Shown here: piece after piece, positions 20,209 through 29,818 of the stretch | Layout of the letters: the number at the start of each line of letters is the position of its first letter | Position numbering within the stretch: position 1 is the stretch's first letter | IMG/VR virus record: IMGVR_UViG_3300025655_000024 | Coordinates: 16,180 to 80,179 of that record | DNA from: a virus | Direction: 5' to 3' (one strand) | DNA length: 64,000 nucleotides | Made by a program: the position numbers and the translations under genes | Notes under the pieces: generated by a model | What the model was told of the DNA's origin: nothing | Databases searched by the model: none | What the model saw: the letters and a program-made list of their open reading frames with translations, nothing else

Positions 20209-22857
20209 TCACACCCCATACCTGTCCTCAAACCACTGCACAACATCGTCATGCTCGGAGGTGCTTAGGTGCTTTGGATAGATAAGCACTTCATGGACAA
20301 TGAAGCCGTTTTGAGCCATATTGTCAATGGCGTTTGTTCCCGCACCGCTTGAAGTCATTTCACCAAACAATTCAATCCCACCCGTTTGTGCGGTAGTGTC
20401 ATCAAAAATGATAGCGGGCGTTGGATTCCAATAGGCATTGGATGTGTCGCTTGAAGCACCACGATTTGACCGCACAAGCATATCAATCGTCAATGATGCT
20501 GATTGCTTTGTCCTAACGGCAACCAAAACAGGTGTTCCTGCGGTTGGCGACGAACCATGAGTGACGAGAGGTGCAGTGTCGCTTTCGGCGGTCATTTGTG
20601 ATGAACCATTGTTCAAGCGGATAACAAGTCCGTCATTTGATTCGGAATGAATCAAGCCCAACGGGTCACTTCCGTATGCCGATGGTGTCACTACAAAATA
20701 GAATGAATGGTCGCCATTAGTCATGCTTGGCCCTCCTGAATAGAGAACACTTGGATGATCAGCACCAATCGCTTTTGAGGTGATTGATGCGTGATGGTTG
20801 ATTCTTGAAGTCCCCGTGTTTCCAAAACCGTTCACCCACGATGACCCCTTGTAATATGTCACGCCTGTTGGATAGTCGGGGATAATAACACCCGATTGGA
20901 TGGTTGGCGTTCCACCCGGCCACATATACGGGCCACTTGGGTTTTGAACGACTTCGGTGATGCTCACAGCGACCAAGCCTGAACGGTTGTTCGCACTCCC
21001 GCAATTCTCTTTCCAACGCCACCCGTTGCCCCACGAATAAAAGTGATAATTCGTTCCTGCACTCGTGGTTGGGCCACCTCGTGCTTTGTTTTTCCACCAA
21101 AATACAAATTCATCGTTGGTGACAACAGCCGTTGCGTCATCACGCAACAATTGGCTTTTGTCATTGGCATCAAGCCAAACCAACAAATCGTTGCCGTGGG
21201 GCGGTTCAATGTCAGCCTGTGTCCCCGAAACCGTATGCAATTTGTTTTTCATTTCATCAGTCAAACGAGCCTTGCGTGAAATCCAATAGGCATCGTTGCC
21301 CAAACCTGTGCGGTCTGTAAAGCGTTGATTTTGGCTAAATCGCGCACGAGTCATTTGTCCTTTGGGTCGGCTTCCCTGTTTGCCGGGATCAACCACCAAA
21401 TCACCGTTGCCGAGTGTGAACCAAACAGGCGTATTGTCCGAATGCTCAAACAAAAATCCCTGTGTGGTTGGTTCAGCCGTATCACCCGACAGCATGGTGG
21501 ATTGCACTACAACACAAGGGGGTCGGCCCAACGAATTGTTGCCCTGAAAGTCAATAGCAACGATACGCACACGCTCAATTGGATTTGCCATCGGGTCAAG
21601 GTTAATTCCGCCTTCGGGTGAATAAGGGGCGGTATCACTCTCACGATAATACGAGAATGGCGAAACACTCCCACCCGTCACAGGATTCGTGCCTGACGCA
21701 TTGACGATGGCGTTGAGGTTTGATACGGGGATGCCATCGGAGTGATAGGTGGCGTTGGTGATGGTTGATGAAATGTCCAACAGCCCACTATCCCACCATG
21801 ATTGAAACGGCAATTCATTGATTGGGACAGAAAGAATGTGCGATGCGAGCATTTCCAAAGCCGTAGCCCTGTCCTCAACGCCCGCAATAACGCTGTCAGG
21901 GAAGTCACGGATGCGAAAATATCCGTATTTGTAGCCACTCGCCAAGTTAAGCGGATGCCCACTCGCTGTGGTGACAGCACCACCCGGATCAATGTTCGTA
22001 AAATCGTAGCCAATGCACACCATCGGTATGGGCATCAATCCATCTGTGTGTTTGCCCACACCGTCTTTACCTTGATGCGGATGGGCGGGGTTCTTGTTGT
22101 TGAAGAAATACAATTGTGGTATGTCATCCTCATCCTCAAAATCCCAAAGCCCCACCGTGTCGGGCGTTGCTGTCAAGGGCTTCACGATTGGGTCAATTGC
22201 ACCCCTGCTTATTCGCACGCTTTCAATAACCCCCCGATATTCGCCTCCTTCACCACCAATGAACAAGTCGGATGAACCTGTTTTGATGAGCCGTTCATCA
22301 CCACCAAAGTCCTGTTCGGCAGCGAGGTTGCCGTTGATGAAAATTGACATTTTCTTTGAGGTGAATTGAGCATTGACATAAATCAATTCACGAGAGGGCA
22401 GTGCTAAATCGTGGGGCTTTGATTGCCCATCGGTATATGTCCCCCACGATACCTGTTCTGTTGGGACATTGAAATCGGTGCTGAGTCTTTCGCTCGTTGT
22501 CCGTGTTTCAACATCAAACACCACAGGTGCGGGTTGAAATGGCTCGCCCACCTTGAGTGTGAATGCGTTTGGTTTGTGAACAATCACCCCACCGTGATCG
22601 GGAATAACGAATGCCTCAATGGTGAATGCACCGATGAGGTTGTTGAGTCCGTTGTTTTCCATTGGGAAGTGCCGTCTGCCTATTTTCGGCTCATCGCTTT
22701 CATAGACCGACACTTTGTTGGTTGCCCCTGTCTTTTCACTATGGCTGTTTGGGAATAAATCAACACCGCTTTCACGGAATGCACCCGTAGGCACAACCAT
22801 CCCATCGGTATAGCCATTTAGCCTCACGGCTTTTGAATAGACCTTGTGGAGAGGCAT
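20209..22857 (-). CDS. Lectin-like (LamG/ConA) tail protein
   Basis: The true start is most likely the ATG at 22857, one base after the upstream stop; the frame is open further but overlaps the upstream gene. The resulting protein has about 881 residues. The first 260 residues have a concanavalin-like pattern: AVRLNGYTDGM, FTIEAFVIPDHGG, KMSIFINGNLAAEQD, and GVIESVRISRGA followed by GLWDFEDE. The C-terminal 280 residues contain a second such fold, from LLVWLDANDKS through HSFYFVVTPS to VHEVLIYPKHLSTSEHDDV, the typical closing helix of lectin-like sandwiches. Host-surface binding is inferred. Confidence 0.8.
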   Translation of the reverse strand: MPLHKVYSKAVRLNGYTDGMVVPTGAFRESGVDLFPNSHSEKTGATNKVSVYESDEPKIGRRHFPMENNGLNNLIGAFTIEAFVIPDHGGVIVHKPNAFTLKVGEPFQPAPVVFDVETRTTSERLSTDFNVPTEQVSWGTYTDGQSKPHDLALPSRELIYVNAQFTSKKMSIFINGNLAAEQDFGGDERLIKTGSSDLFIGGEGGEYRGVIESVRISRGAIDPIVKPLTATPDTVGLWDFEDEDDIPQLYFFNNKNPAHPHQGKDGVGKHTDGLMPIPMVCIGYDFTNIDPGGAVTTASGHPLNLASGYKYGYFRIRDFPDSVIAGVEDRATALEMLASHILSVPINELPFQSWWDSGLLDISSTITNATYHSDGIPVSNLNAIVNASGTNPVTGGSVSPFSYYRESDTAPYSPEGGINLDPMANPIERVRIVAIDFQGNNSLGRPPCVVVQSTMLSGDTAEPTTQGFLFEHSDNTPVWFTLGNGDLVVDPGKQGSRPKGQMTRARFSQNQRFTDRTGLGNDAYWISRKARLTDEMKNKLHTVSGTQADIEPPHGNDLLVWLDANDKSQLLRDDATAVVTNDEFVFWWKNKARGGPTTSAGTNYHFYSWGNGWRWKENCGSANNRSGLVAVSITEVVQNPSGPYMWPGGTPTIQSGVIIPDYPTGVTYYKGSSWVNGFGNTGTSRINHHASITSKAIGADHPSVLYSGGPSMTNGDHSFYFVVTPSAYGSDPLGLIHSESNDGLVIRLNNGSSQMTAESDTAPLVTHGSSPTAGTPVLVAVRTKQSASLTIDMLVRSNRGASSDTSNAYWNPTPAIIFDDTTAQTGGIELFGEMTSSGAGTNAIDNMAQNGFIVHEVLIYPKHLSTSEHDDVVQWFEDRYGV

Positions 22858-22858
22858 A

Positions 22859-24115
22859 TCAAATCCCCAACAATTGTTCCGCTGCCGCAAATTCCAAGTC
22901 GTAATTCCAAACAGAATCGCCCGCTTCGTAGGTTGCCGTGAATTTTTGAACGACACCGCTGATGGCGACACCTTGACGAAGATACGGGTTGGGGCGAACA
23001 ATTTCCCCTGAAATGTTATCAACGGGGTCAAATGCACCCGTGTTTTTGACAGCCGAGAAGTCTGTTCCCGGCCCTGTCGGAATGACGAATTGACGCAATT
23101 CTCGTATATCCAAATTGGATGAAATCAGCGATTCGTATGGGATTCGCAAACCAACAATGTATTTCTTCACGGACTCCGCTTGATCAATGCGAAGCAATTT
23201 GCCCACATCAAACGAAGCGAGCGAATCAGGCATTTCAATCAAATCACCTGTAAATGACTGTGGGTTGATAAGGCCACCACCCGCTGATGCGTTCACGGTC
23301 ATGTTGAGCAAATCCTGCACCTTGTCACCCCGTGTCATGCGAACACCCGACACCCCATTAACAAACGAGGCGGATGAGAAGAAAGAGTGCGACCAATCAG
23401 CGTTCCCACTAACGACCAAATCACCCTGTTTCGTCAATGGCGTATTGCCGTCAGCACTCTTGATAATGTTGGTTAATGTCACCTTTTCCCCTGTCAAAGT
23501 GCCGACCCCTTGATGTGAACCACTGTTCACCTTATCGCCCGCACTTTGTGATATGGTGAAAATATCCGTGATGGCGGTTGTCACCGTATTGACTTTGACT
23601 GATGCACCGTTTAGTGCTGTGACAATCGCATCAGCGATTTCTTCTGTGTTGGCGAGGCTCGCAGGAACATAAACCGGGATGATGCTTTTCGTGGCAACCG
23701 TAGCCGAAGGCACACCCGTTTGATAAAACCGCAGGGTGATGTTCTCTCCCAAGGCAGCCGTCACTTGACCTGACGATTTGAAAACGAATTCTTTGCCATG
23801 CAACGCATCTGTGATGGCATTCATTGTGCTTCTTCCTTGAGCCTGTTGTTGCTTGAACCAAGAGTCGTAAAGCCCTGTGGCTCGTGATAAATCAAGGACA
23901 GCCGTAGCACCAACCGCACTTGATGCCACATTATCATCGGTGAGAATGCCTTTGATGCCAATGCTGAATCGGTTGTCATTCATGTCAAACGCTGCACGCA
24001 CACCTGCAATCGGAATGGGCCACACTTGAACACCACGAAGCACATCAAAGGCAACGGAGGTGGCTTCTAATTCAATGATTTTACCGTCACGCCTAATCAA
24101 TTGAATCATTGGCAT
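22859..24115 (-). CDS. Distal tail protein candidate
   Basis: This is a 418-residue protein just downstream of the tape measure gene, the usual place of the distal tail protein that caps the tube. The preferred start is ATG 24115, preceded by GGGGTGTT; a TTG at 24121 overlaps the tape-measure stop. The sequence has an N-terminal beta region (MIQLIRRDGKIIELEAT), a central insert rich in small residues, and a C-terminal YDLEFAAAEQLLGI typical of tail proteins with a tube-like fold. The assignment rests mainly on gene order. Confidence 0.7.
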   Translation of the reverse strand: MPMIQLIRRDGKIIELEATSVAFDVLRGVQVWPIPIAGVRAAFDMNDNRFSIGIKGILTDDNVASSAVGATAVLDLSRATGLYDSWFKQQQAQGRSTMNAITDALHGKEFVFKSSGQVTAALGENITLRFYQTGVPSATVATKSIIPVYVPASLANTEEIADAIVTALNGASVKVNTVTTAITDIFTISQSAGDKVNSGSHQGVGTLTGEKVTLTNIIKSADGNTPLTKQGDLVVSGNADWSHSFFSSASFVNGVSGVRMTRGDKVQDLLNMTVNASAGGGLINPQSFTGDLIEMPDSLASFDVGKLLRIDQAESVKKYIVGLRIPYESLISSNLDIRELRQFVIPTGPGTDFSAVKNTGAFDPVDNISGEIVRPNPYLRQGVAISGVVQKFTATYEAGDSVWNYDLEFAAAEQLLGI

Positions 24116-24117
24116 AA

Positions 24118-25692
24118 TCAAACACCCCTGCTAAATCCACCACTACGGCTTCGGCTTCTAAACGCCTTTGATACCTCATCACTTATGGCTCTCGCCAATT
24201 TTTGAGGATCGCCACTCGCACCATTGACGGTGATATTGACATTGTTCGTGCCTCCACCACCACCCATGCCTTCAATGGTGACAGGGATTGAACGCCCATC
24301 AGGGAGAGGCACAACGGCTTCTGTTCCGTGTAGGGCTACGGGATAGCCTGATGTCGGCCCTTTGACGACACCGCCATCGGAGAAGCCAAGCAAACCGCCA
24401 ACAGCACCACCGATGCCACTCGCAACACTGCTGATGCCACCGACCACAACATCAATGGCATCAATGATTGGTTGAAGATAGTCCATGATGGCTTCAACAA
24501 TGTTTGCGAAATGTCCTTTGATGCCTTCCCAAACGCCTTTCCATGTGTCACCTATGGACTTGAAAATTTTCGCTGCGCCATCCAAATCCCCTCGCAAAAG
24601 AGCCAATGCAGCACGAATAACCTTGATGACGGTGTTCACCACGCCCATGACAACACCAAGAATGATACCCCACCACGAAATCACCATTTTCGCATATGGT
24701 GCGATGAAGGGCCATAGCACTTGGATAATTTTCATCACTACGGCAATAATCACGCCCGTCACAACAATGATGGTTGAAACAATTTCAAACACAAGTGCGA
24801 TGATGTTTCCTATGAATTCAAAAATCCCCGAATTCTGCAACCAATCCACCAAGAATTGCCACAAATCACGGATGCTTTGAAAGAAATCGCTGATTGCTGA
24901 ATCCCCAAATAGTGCGGTGATAAAACCCCATAGTGTTCCAAGTGCCGTAAAAATAGATGAAATGCCATCAATGACGGTTTGAATTGCACCTGATTCAGCC
25001 AAAGCCGTGTAAAGCGATGTCACGAGTGTCACGCTCGTCAATACGCCTTCGGATATGATGGTGAATAGGATGCCCAATGTTGTCATTATCCCGCCAAAAA
25101 TTTCCTCAGCATTGAAGGGAATAGAAACGCTCGTAGTCAGCGTTTCCCATAGAGCCAACAATTCGTCAATGATTTTCTGTCCGTTTTCAAACACAGGTGC
25201 AAACAAGCCCCCTCCGCCTTCACCACTCAACACACCCTTTAGGACATCAACAGCGGTTTGGATAGCACCAAATACGGTGCTGATGATCGGCATTTCCTCC
25301 AACCAAGCACGAAGTGAACCGCCTCCTTGATCCAACGCAGCGGTAAAGAGCATCATCACCCCAAGAATCGCCATCACCATGCCGACAATGGGAAAAATCG
25401 CCATCGTTAAGCCCTTGAATAATCCAAGAACCATTGTCAGCGGTATAGCCAAACCCTTGAGGGATTTGGTGAGAATACCTCCCGTTTTCGTTTGTTGCTT
25501 AAACGAACCTGTCACGCTATCCGTCGCCATTTGGACTTTGGTGTAGGTTTTGTAAATCGGCCCTAAAGTCTTGAGAAGCATTTGGTGTTGATTGGGCAAA
25601 CGGATGATTTGGTCTTGGTATTTGTTGAGGGTTTGAATGACATCAAGAAGGGCAGCATCCATGCCCATGATTTGCTTGTTTCCCCCCGCCAT
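24118..25692 (-). CDS. Tail tape measure protein
   Basis: The 524-residue protein has the hallmarks of a tape measure: an N-terminal helical part, long hydrophobic stretches (for example near residues 85-120 and 285-345), and a C-terminal segment GLLGFSDGGVVKGPTSGYP then HGTEAVVPLPDGRSIPV, a signature at the end of many such proteins. It sets tail length and may help DNA passage. With the usual 0.15 nm per residue, a tail near 80 nm is expected. The ATG at 25692 overlaps the preceding stop as TGATG. It follows the tail assembly chaperone frames, as in lambda-like phages. Confidence 0.9.
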   Translation of the reverse strand: MAGGNKQIMGMDAALLDVIQTLNKYQDQIIRLPNQHQMLLKTLGPIYKTYTKVQMATDSVTGSFKQQTKTGGILTKSLKGLAIPLTMVLGLFKGLTMAIFPIVGMVMAILGVMMLFTAALDQGGGSLRAWLEEMPIISTVFGAIQTAVDVLKGVLSGEGGGGLFAPVFENGQKIIDELLALWETLTTSVSIPFNAEEIFGGIMTTLGILFTIISEGVLTSVTLVTSLYTALAESGAIQTVIDGISSIFTALGTLWGFITALFGDSAISDFFQSIRDLWQFLVDWLQNSGIFEFIGNIIALVFEIVSTIIVVTGVIIAVVMKIIQVLWPFIAPYAKMVISWWGIILGVVMGVVNTVIKVIRAALALLRGDLDGAAKIFKSIGDTWKGVWEGIKGHFANIVEAIMDYLQPIIDAIDVVVGGISSVASGIGGAVGGLLGFSDGGVVKGPTSGYPVALHGTEAVVPLPDGRSIPVTIEGMGGGGGTNNVNITVNGASGDPQKLARAISDEVSKAFRSRSRSGGFSRGV

Positions 25693-26377
25693 CACTTCAT
25701 CCCCGCATTCATCCGTTCAAAGAAGTCTATGTCGCTTGTGGTCTTGACAGACCTCCCCTTCGTTTGACCCACAGCGTTCTCACGCTTCAATTTGTCCATT
25801 TCTTTTGCCTCTATTTCCTTGAATGCGACCATCGTGTAATAGTCCAAAATCACACGCTCAGGAGGCAACCCATCCCATTGATGAGGCGAGCAATTGAAGA
25901 AGCGACCCAAAAAGAAAACGGGCATTTGGTTAATCAACACAGGCAATTTGTGCTGAGATACAGGGATTTCACCCTCTCCGTTCCATGTTGTAAAGGCACG
26001 AACATCGTCAAGGGTTATTCCAAAGGGCCTGATGGGTTGCTCATGCTTTCGGTGAGTGAATCAAACGAAGGCAGGATTTTCGCCAATTCTTGACCGACTT
26101 CAGGTCGGATGTTGAGCAATTGGCTCTTTGACAATTCGGGTTCAGTCCTCTCAATGCAATTCACGAGCAAGAATTTCCAAAAACCACCGAAATCAATGCT
26201 TGGCTGAGGCGTGCCATCCTCGCCCTGCTTCAATGAAACGAATTTAGTGAGAGCGTTTTGCCTGTCAATCCACGACAGATCCTTAACCCATACGGTCATT
26301 TCACCGAATGGGGTGTCAATCGTGTGTTCTGTTGCGTCTGTTGATGCGACCAAATCATTGGGGTTGGCTTTCTTCAT
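25692..26377 (-). CDS. Tail assembly chaperone, -1 frameshift product (gpGT-like)
   Basis: This entry is the fused product: the first frame is read from the ATG at 26377 to the slippery site at 26021-26027, then a -1 shift leads into a frame open down to 25692. The downstream frame has no good start of its own (a TTG at 25946 is internal) and is open well upstream of the site. The extension reads FGITLDDVRAFTTWNGEGE, then PVFFLGRFF, LPPERVILDYYTMVAF and a charged helix, and ends at the tape measure start. In lambda and many siphophages such a fusion (gpGT) recruits tail tube protein to the tape measure. The fusion is inferred from sequence, not shown. Confidence 0.75.
26015..26377 (-). CDS. 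Tail assembly chaperone, short form (gpG-like)
   Basis: The 120-residue short product ends at TAA 26017-26015. The ATG at 26377 is preceded by AAGGTGAAACAG and is preferred to the TTG at 26428. The sequence has FGEMTVWVKDLSWIDRQNAL, then FGGFWKFLLVNCIERTEPEL and a last part with QLLNIRPEVGQELAKIL, which fits small acidic tail assembly chaperones. Gene order also fits, between tail tube and tape measure with only the SAP-domain gene between. It overlaps that upstream gene by 23 bases. Chaperones of this type are not part of the finished virion. Confidence 0.8.
   Translation of the reverse strand: MKKANPNDLVASTDATEHTIDTPFGEMTVWVKDLSWIDRQNALTKFVSLKQGEDGTPQPSIDFGGFWKFLLVNCIERTEPELSKSQLLNIRPEVGQELAKILPSFDSLTESMSNPSGPLE
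26021..26027 (-). other. -1 ribosomal slippery heptamer C CCT TTG
   Basis: Read in the short chaperone frame, the minus strand has GGC CCT TTG GAA TAA. The heptamer C CCT TTG fits the X XXY YYZ rule exactly (X = C, Y = T), and slipping back one base gives CCC TTT GGA in the long downstream frame. It lies only two codons before the short-form stop, as is usual for tail chaperone genes. Confidence 0.75.
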
Positions 26378-26720
26378 CTGTTTCACCTTCACTGACGGCT
26401 TCGGCTTCACCGCTATCGTCAGCCTCAAGGCGAGCGATTAACTCAGCCTTCGTGCCTGTGGTTGAAAGCCCACGCTGACTACAAAGTGTCATCAATTCAG
26501 TCTTGTTCATTGACTCGTAGTCGGTGGGTGTTTCTTCAACAGGTGCGGGCGTGGATAGTGGTTCGGGGACAGGTGGTGCGGGAGGGGTGATATTCACCGT
26601 TGCCTCCACATTTGACGGGGACAAATTCCCTGCGCTGACAATCACACCATCAGGCATGACAGTCCAATCAAGAGAAGTCTTTCGCCCGTCAATAATCACA
26701 TACCCTGTTAGCCTTACCAT
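26355..26720 (-). CDS. SAP-domain protein in the tail gene block
   Basis: The 121-residue product has an N-terminal beta part, a Pro-rich linker (residues 46-66) and a SAP-type helix-extended-loop-helix at about residues 68-99 (MNKTELMTLCSQRGLSTTGT, KAELIARLE). SAP domains bind DNA in other proteins. The tail is acidic. I chose ATG 26720 over the frame's first codon at 26729. It lies between the tail tube gene and the tail chaperones, an unusual place for a DNA-binding domain; a role in the tail lumen or in DNA ejection is possible but speculative. Confidence 0.75.
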   Translation of the reverse strand: MVRLTGYVIIDGRKTSLDWTVMPDGVIVSAGNLSPSNVEATVNITPPAPPVPEPLSTPAPVEETPTDYESMNKTELMTLCSQRGLSTTGTKAELIARLEADDSGEAEAVSEGETDEESQPQ

Positions 26721-26757
26721 CTGTATCAACCCTCACATTTGTCGCATATAATCCTTT

Positions 26758-28935
26758 TCACAGAATTGGATATGGATTTGTTTCTTCCACTTTAAGATGT
26801 CGCACCGCCAATTCCACATTTGCTGTGACCGGGCCTTTGTCATCAGGGATGGGCATTTCAGCCTTCAATACCGTGTAGTCCTCAATCGTAATGGTCGCTC
26901 TTTGACGGTTGCTTGCCGAACCCGGTTTGCTCAACACAATCGTAATGTCGTTGGTGTTCAAGAAGTGCTTTCGCTGTCGCAATTGCTCAAAGAAGCGATT
27001 GTCCTCCACCAATGCGTTGAATTTGAAGGTGTATTCTCGCTGTGCTTCGGTGATTTCAGTGGCGTAATTGACCGCTGCCTCCGACACTTGATCGGTGGAT
27101 GCGTATGTGCCGTCTGTTCCACGAATGTAATAGCGAGCCGTGTTGGTGTTGTTCACGCTGAATTCCAATTGCGTAGCACGAACCACAGGTGCGCCAAAGG
27201 CACTGAAAATAATGTGTTGAAACAAATATGGCTTCTCACCGTTCACGGCAATACCCGACACCCTTCGCTTGATATTGGTGTTGGCGGTGTTCTCAAACAG
27301 TCGGTGAGGCGTGACAAAGCGTGACTCCGTGTCGGTGAACATACGAGTGGCTTCGTATTCCCCATTCAATTTGACTTCGCCTTCGGTGTCAGCCGAACAG
27401 GTCACGCTGTTCACCTTGCATCCTGAGAACACACGCAATAGGTGTTCCGAGCCGGGTGTAGCATCGCTCTTTCGGAATGATTGCTCAATGGCGAAGGTTG
27501 GGACACTGCTGTTTCCATAGAAGGTGTGAGTGATGCCGTATCGCAATTCATTGGTGGTATCAAGGATAGCGGGGCTTCCTCTTCGTGTTGCGCCTTGTGT
27601 TGAATCGTAGGTGAAAATGATGCGGTCAATTCCACAGGATGTAGCGGTGTGGGTGAGGCAAAATGGTTCTTCAACATATACATATGCACCGTCAATAGCG
27701 ATGACCCTGCGGATTTCATGCTTGTTGATGGTGGGCAATTCATCATCAGCACCGGGAATTTGAATGGTGTCTTTGTCCACGATTTGAATGTATTCGCCCA
27801 CGCTGAATCGCCCTGCAATCGTTGATCCGACATTCACACGAATGTCACCGTGTGCGATGTCGGCCTCCAATTTAGCGAGAAGATAAACAGCCACGCCCGC
27901 TGTTTGAAGGCGGGTTGTAGCACCACTTGTAATGTCGGCAACGGTAATGTTTGTTGTTGAAGCACTGCTATATGACCCATAAAGCATAGCCGTTCCATCG
28001 GCTGAGAGGGTTTTGAACACGCCCGAAGTGCCAACATTTTCATGCCCCGCATCATAATTTGCGGCGAGCGTAATCACAGCACCAACATTTGAAGCGGTTT
28101 TTGCCCCAAGCAAAAAGTCACTGTTTGTTTCAATGTTTGAGCCAAGACCCGTTGCTGTTGTTCCTGACACTTGGGTAATGTCGTCAGCGTTTGCACTGCC
28201 GTATTGTTGTCCACGATATGTGGTTGTTGCGTCTTTGATGTTTAAGGGTGCATCCGTCAAAATAGTGGTGCTTGTGGTTCTGTGAGCCAATTCGCCCCAA
28301 CCAAGAGCCGTGTGTCCACCAAGCCCGTAGCGTAGCCAACGCAGGTTGTGGGCGTTTGTGTCAAACGACCCACCTTGAAGCATCTCACGACCACTCGTTA
28401 GGATGTTCACATCACGACCCATGCCGACAATGTGTTGCTTTCGCACATCCACTTCGGGTTCAGGGAGAGCGAATGAATTGAGCAAACCCAAGAATTGATC
28501 TGCCTTAATTCTGTCATCGGGCGTAGCATAGGTCATTTCAGCATCCATTGTCGGAATGCGTGCCGAATCAATAATGAAATAATCACCCGTGTTTGCGGTG
28601 GTGGCGGCGGTGGCGAGTCGTGGTGAAATGGTGATGGTGGTGTCGGTGTTTGCTGTGATGTAATACGACCTGCGGGTTGAAGCAAAATCATCAGCAGTTA
28701 AGGCGTTTGAACCGCCCGATGAATAAATGCGAAGGGTTGCACCCACAAGCATATTCTTGGGGACTTCTTGATACCAATAGACATTTGACCCAATCGTAAT
28801 GACACTTGAATTGTCGGTTGAGCCGTTTGCGGTAGCCCATCCCGTTGAAGCATTGTCGCCTTGTCCAAAGAAACCTGTTTCCTTAGCCATTGACACCTCA
28901 ACCAAATCACCCTTATACACTTGATTTACTGCCAT
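26758..28935 (-). CDS. Major tail tube protein (large form)
   Basis: The 725-residue protein lies between the tail terminator and the tail chaperones, the canonical position of the tail tube protein. The N-terminus (MAVNQVYKGDLVEVSMAKET) and the C-terminal third (EITEAQREYTFKFNALVEDN, then ITIEDYTVLKAEMPI and VTANVELAVRHLKV) fit a tube fold. At 725 residues it is well above the common 150-300, with inserted beta regions (about residues 40-130 and 240-420) that could be surface domains on the tail. Six bases separate it from the upstream gene. Confidence 0.8.
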   Translation of the reverse strand: MAVNQVYKGDLVEVSMAKETGFFGQGDNASTGWATANGSTDNSSVITIGSNVYWYQEVPKNMLVGATLRIYSSGGSNALTADDFASTRRSYYITANTDTTITISPRLATAATTANTGDYFIIDSARIPTMDAEMTYATPDDRIKADQFLGLLNSFALPEPEVDVRKQHIVGMGRDVNILTSGREMLQGGSFDTNAHNLRWLRYGLGGHTALGWGELAHRTTSTTILTDAPLNIKDATTTYRGQQYGSANADDITQVSGTTATGLGSNIETNSDFLLGAKTASNVGAVITLAANYDAGHENVGTSGVFKTLSADGTAMLYGSYSSASTTNITVADITSGATTRLQTAGVAVYLLAKLEADIAHGDIRVNVGSTIAGRFSVGEYIQIVDKDTIQIPGADDELPTINKHEIRRVIAIDGAYVYVEEPFCLTHTATSCGIDRIIFTYDSTQGATRRGSPAILDTTNELRYGITHTFYGNSSVPTFAIEQSFRKSDATPGSEHLLRVFSGCKVNSVTCSADTEGEVKLNGEYEATRMFTDTESRFVTPHRLFENTANTNIKRRVSGIAVNGEKPYLFQHIIFSAFGAPVVRATQLEFSVNNTNTARYYIRGTDGTYASTDQVSEAAVNYATEITEAQREYTFKFNALVEDNRFFEQLRQRKHFLNTNDITIVLSKPGSASNRQRATITIEDYTVLKAEMPIPDDKGPVTANVELAVRHLKVEETNPYPIL

Positions 28936-28941
28936 TTTTCA

Positions 28942-29376
28942 TCACGCTACTGTCGGTAAGGCTTGGGCGAAGGTGACGACCTCCGCTTGCATTGTGTAGC
29001 GAAACATCCGTTTGCTACGATCTGACAAGTCTGTTCTTGTCTTGAAAATGAGTCGGTCAAAATTAACCCCATCGCCTTTGCGATTTGCGTGAAGAATCCT
29101 CCGCACTTCTTCACGAAGGGCTGACAAACGCTCACGGCTTTTCACGGTGCGAATGTCAATGGTGAGGTTAATGTGTTCATTGACAAAATCAAAGAACAAT
29201 TCAGGTTGGGCTTCGTTGTGAGCCGTTTCAAAAATACGGATAATGTCGTGGTCTTGAAGGCGTGTCCTTTTGCCTTCGCCAACATCCACATTGGCAATAT
29301 CCAAAATGGATGGCTTAGGCGACACATTCCAATTGCGGTCAAGCAACGAAACCACCGTAGCAATTGCGTCACTCAC
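28942..29376 (-). CDS. Tail terminator / tail completion protein candidate
   Basis: This 144-residue alpha/beta protein lies just before the tail tube gene. The pattern matches tail terminator proteins: an N-terminal helix (AIATVVSLLDRNW), a central strand HINLTIDIRTVKS, a helix RLSALREEVRRILHAN, and a final strand MFRYTMQAEVVTFAQ. Such proteins cap the tube and join it to the head. The start is GTG 29376, 8 bases inside the upstream gene (GTGAGTGA). Confidence 0.72.
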   Translation of the reverse strand: MSDAIATVVSLLDRNWNVSPKPSILDIANVDVGEGKRTRLQDHDIIRIFETAHNEAQPELFFDFVNEHINLTIDIRTVKSRERLSALREEVRRILHANRKGDGVNFDRLIFKTRTDLSDRSKRMFRYTMQAEVVTFAQALPTVA

Positions 29377-29614
29377 CCCTCATCGCCTCCGTGAATCGTG
29401 CTAAAGCACTCGCCCTATTTGAAGCGAATGGGTTAGACTCCTTATGCGTTTGCATGATTTTAGCCAAATCCTCATCGGATAACTCAATCCCATCCTCTTG
29501 GTATGTCCTTTTTTCATATTCAACCATGCGTTCAAGGTATGCTTCGCCATTCTCCGCTTCATCCATCAATGCACGCTGCAATTCCTTGCTTGCTTTGTGC
29601 ATTTGCTGAAACAT
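29369..29614 (-). CDS. Small helical protein in the neck region
   Basis: An 81-residue, highly charged helical protein. I chose ATG 29614 because AGGAG lies 8 bases upstream; the GTG at 29641 would overlap the previous gene. It has QMHKASKELQRALMDEAENG then a Glu-rich helix. It may be a neck or completion factor by position, but no family is recognised. Confidence 0.7.
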   Translation of the reverse strand: MFQQMHKASKELQRALMDEAENGEAYLERMVEYEKRTYQEDGIELSDEDLAKIMQTHKESNPFASNRASALARFTEAMRGE

Positions 29615-29637
29615 TTTGATGACTCCTTCCAAGCACC

Positions 29638-29814
29638 TCACTCCTTCATCGCATTCATTCCTGCATCCGTTGCCTTCGCTTTGACATTACAAGTGCCACA
29701 CAGGTCACGACCCGATGTGTTGCTCTCAATCCTTCCGTATTTGCCACAGTCAGCACAATGATCAATGATTCTTCCTTTTGGTGTCACTTGTCGTTGTGGT
29801 GCTTTTTCAATCAT
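29638..29814 (-). CDS. Zinc-ribbon mini-protein
   Basis: The preferred start is the ATG at 29814, with GGGAGG upstream, giving 58 residues. It has CADC and CGTC knuckles 18 residues apart (HCADCGKYGRIES ... DLCGTCN), a classic zinc ribbon. It lies between the connector and a helical protein, so it may be a structural neck component or a regulator. Confidence 0.72.
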   Translation of the reverse strand: MIEKAPQRQVTPKGRIIDHCADCGKYGRIESNTSGRDLCGTCNVKAKATDAGMNAMKE

Positions 29815-29818
29815 GTTA

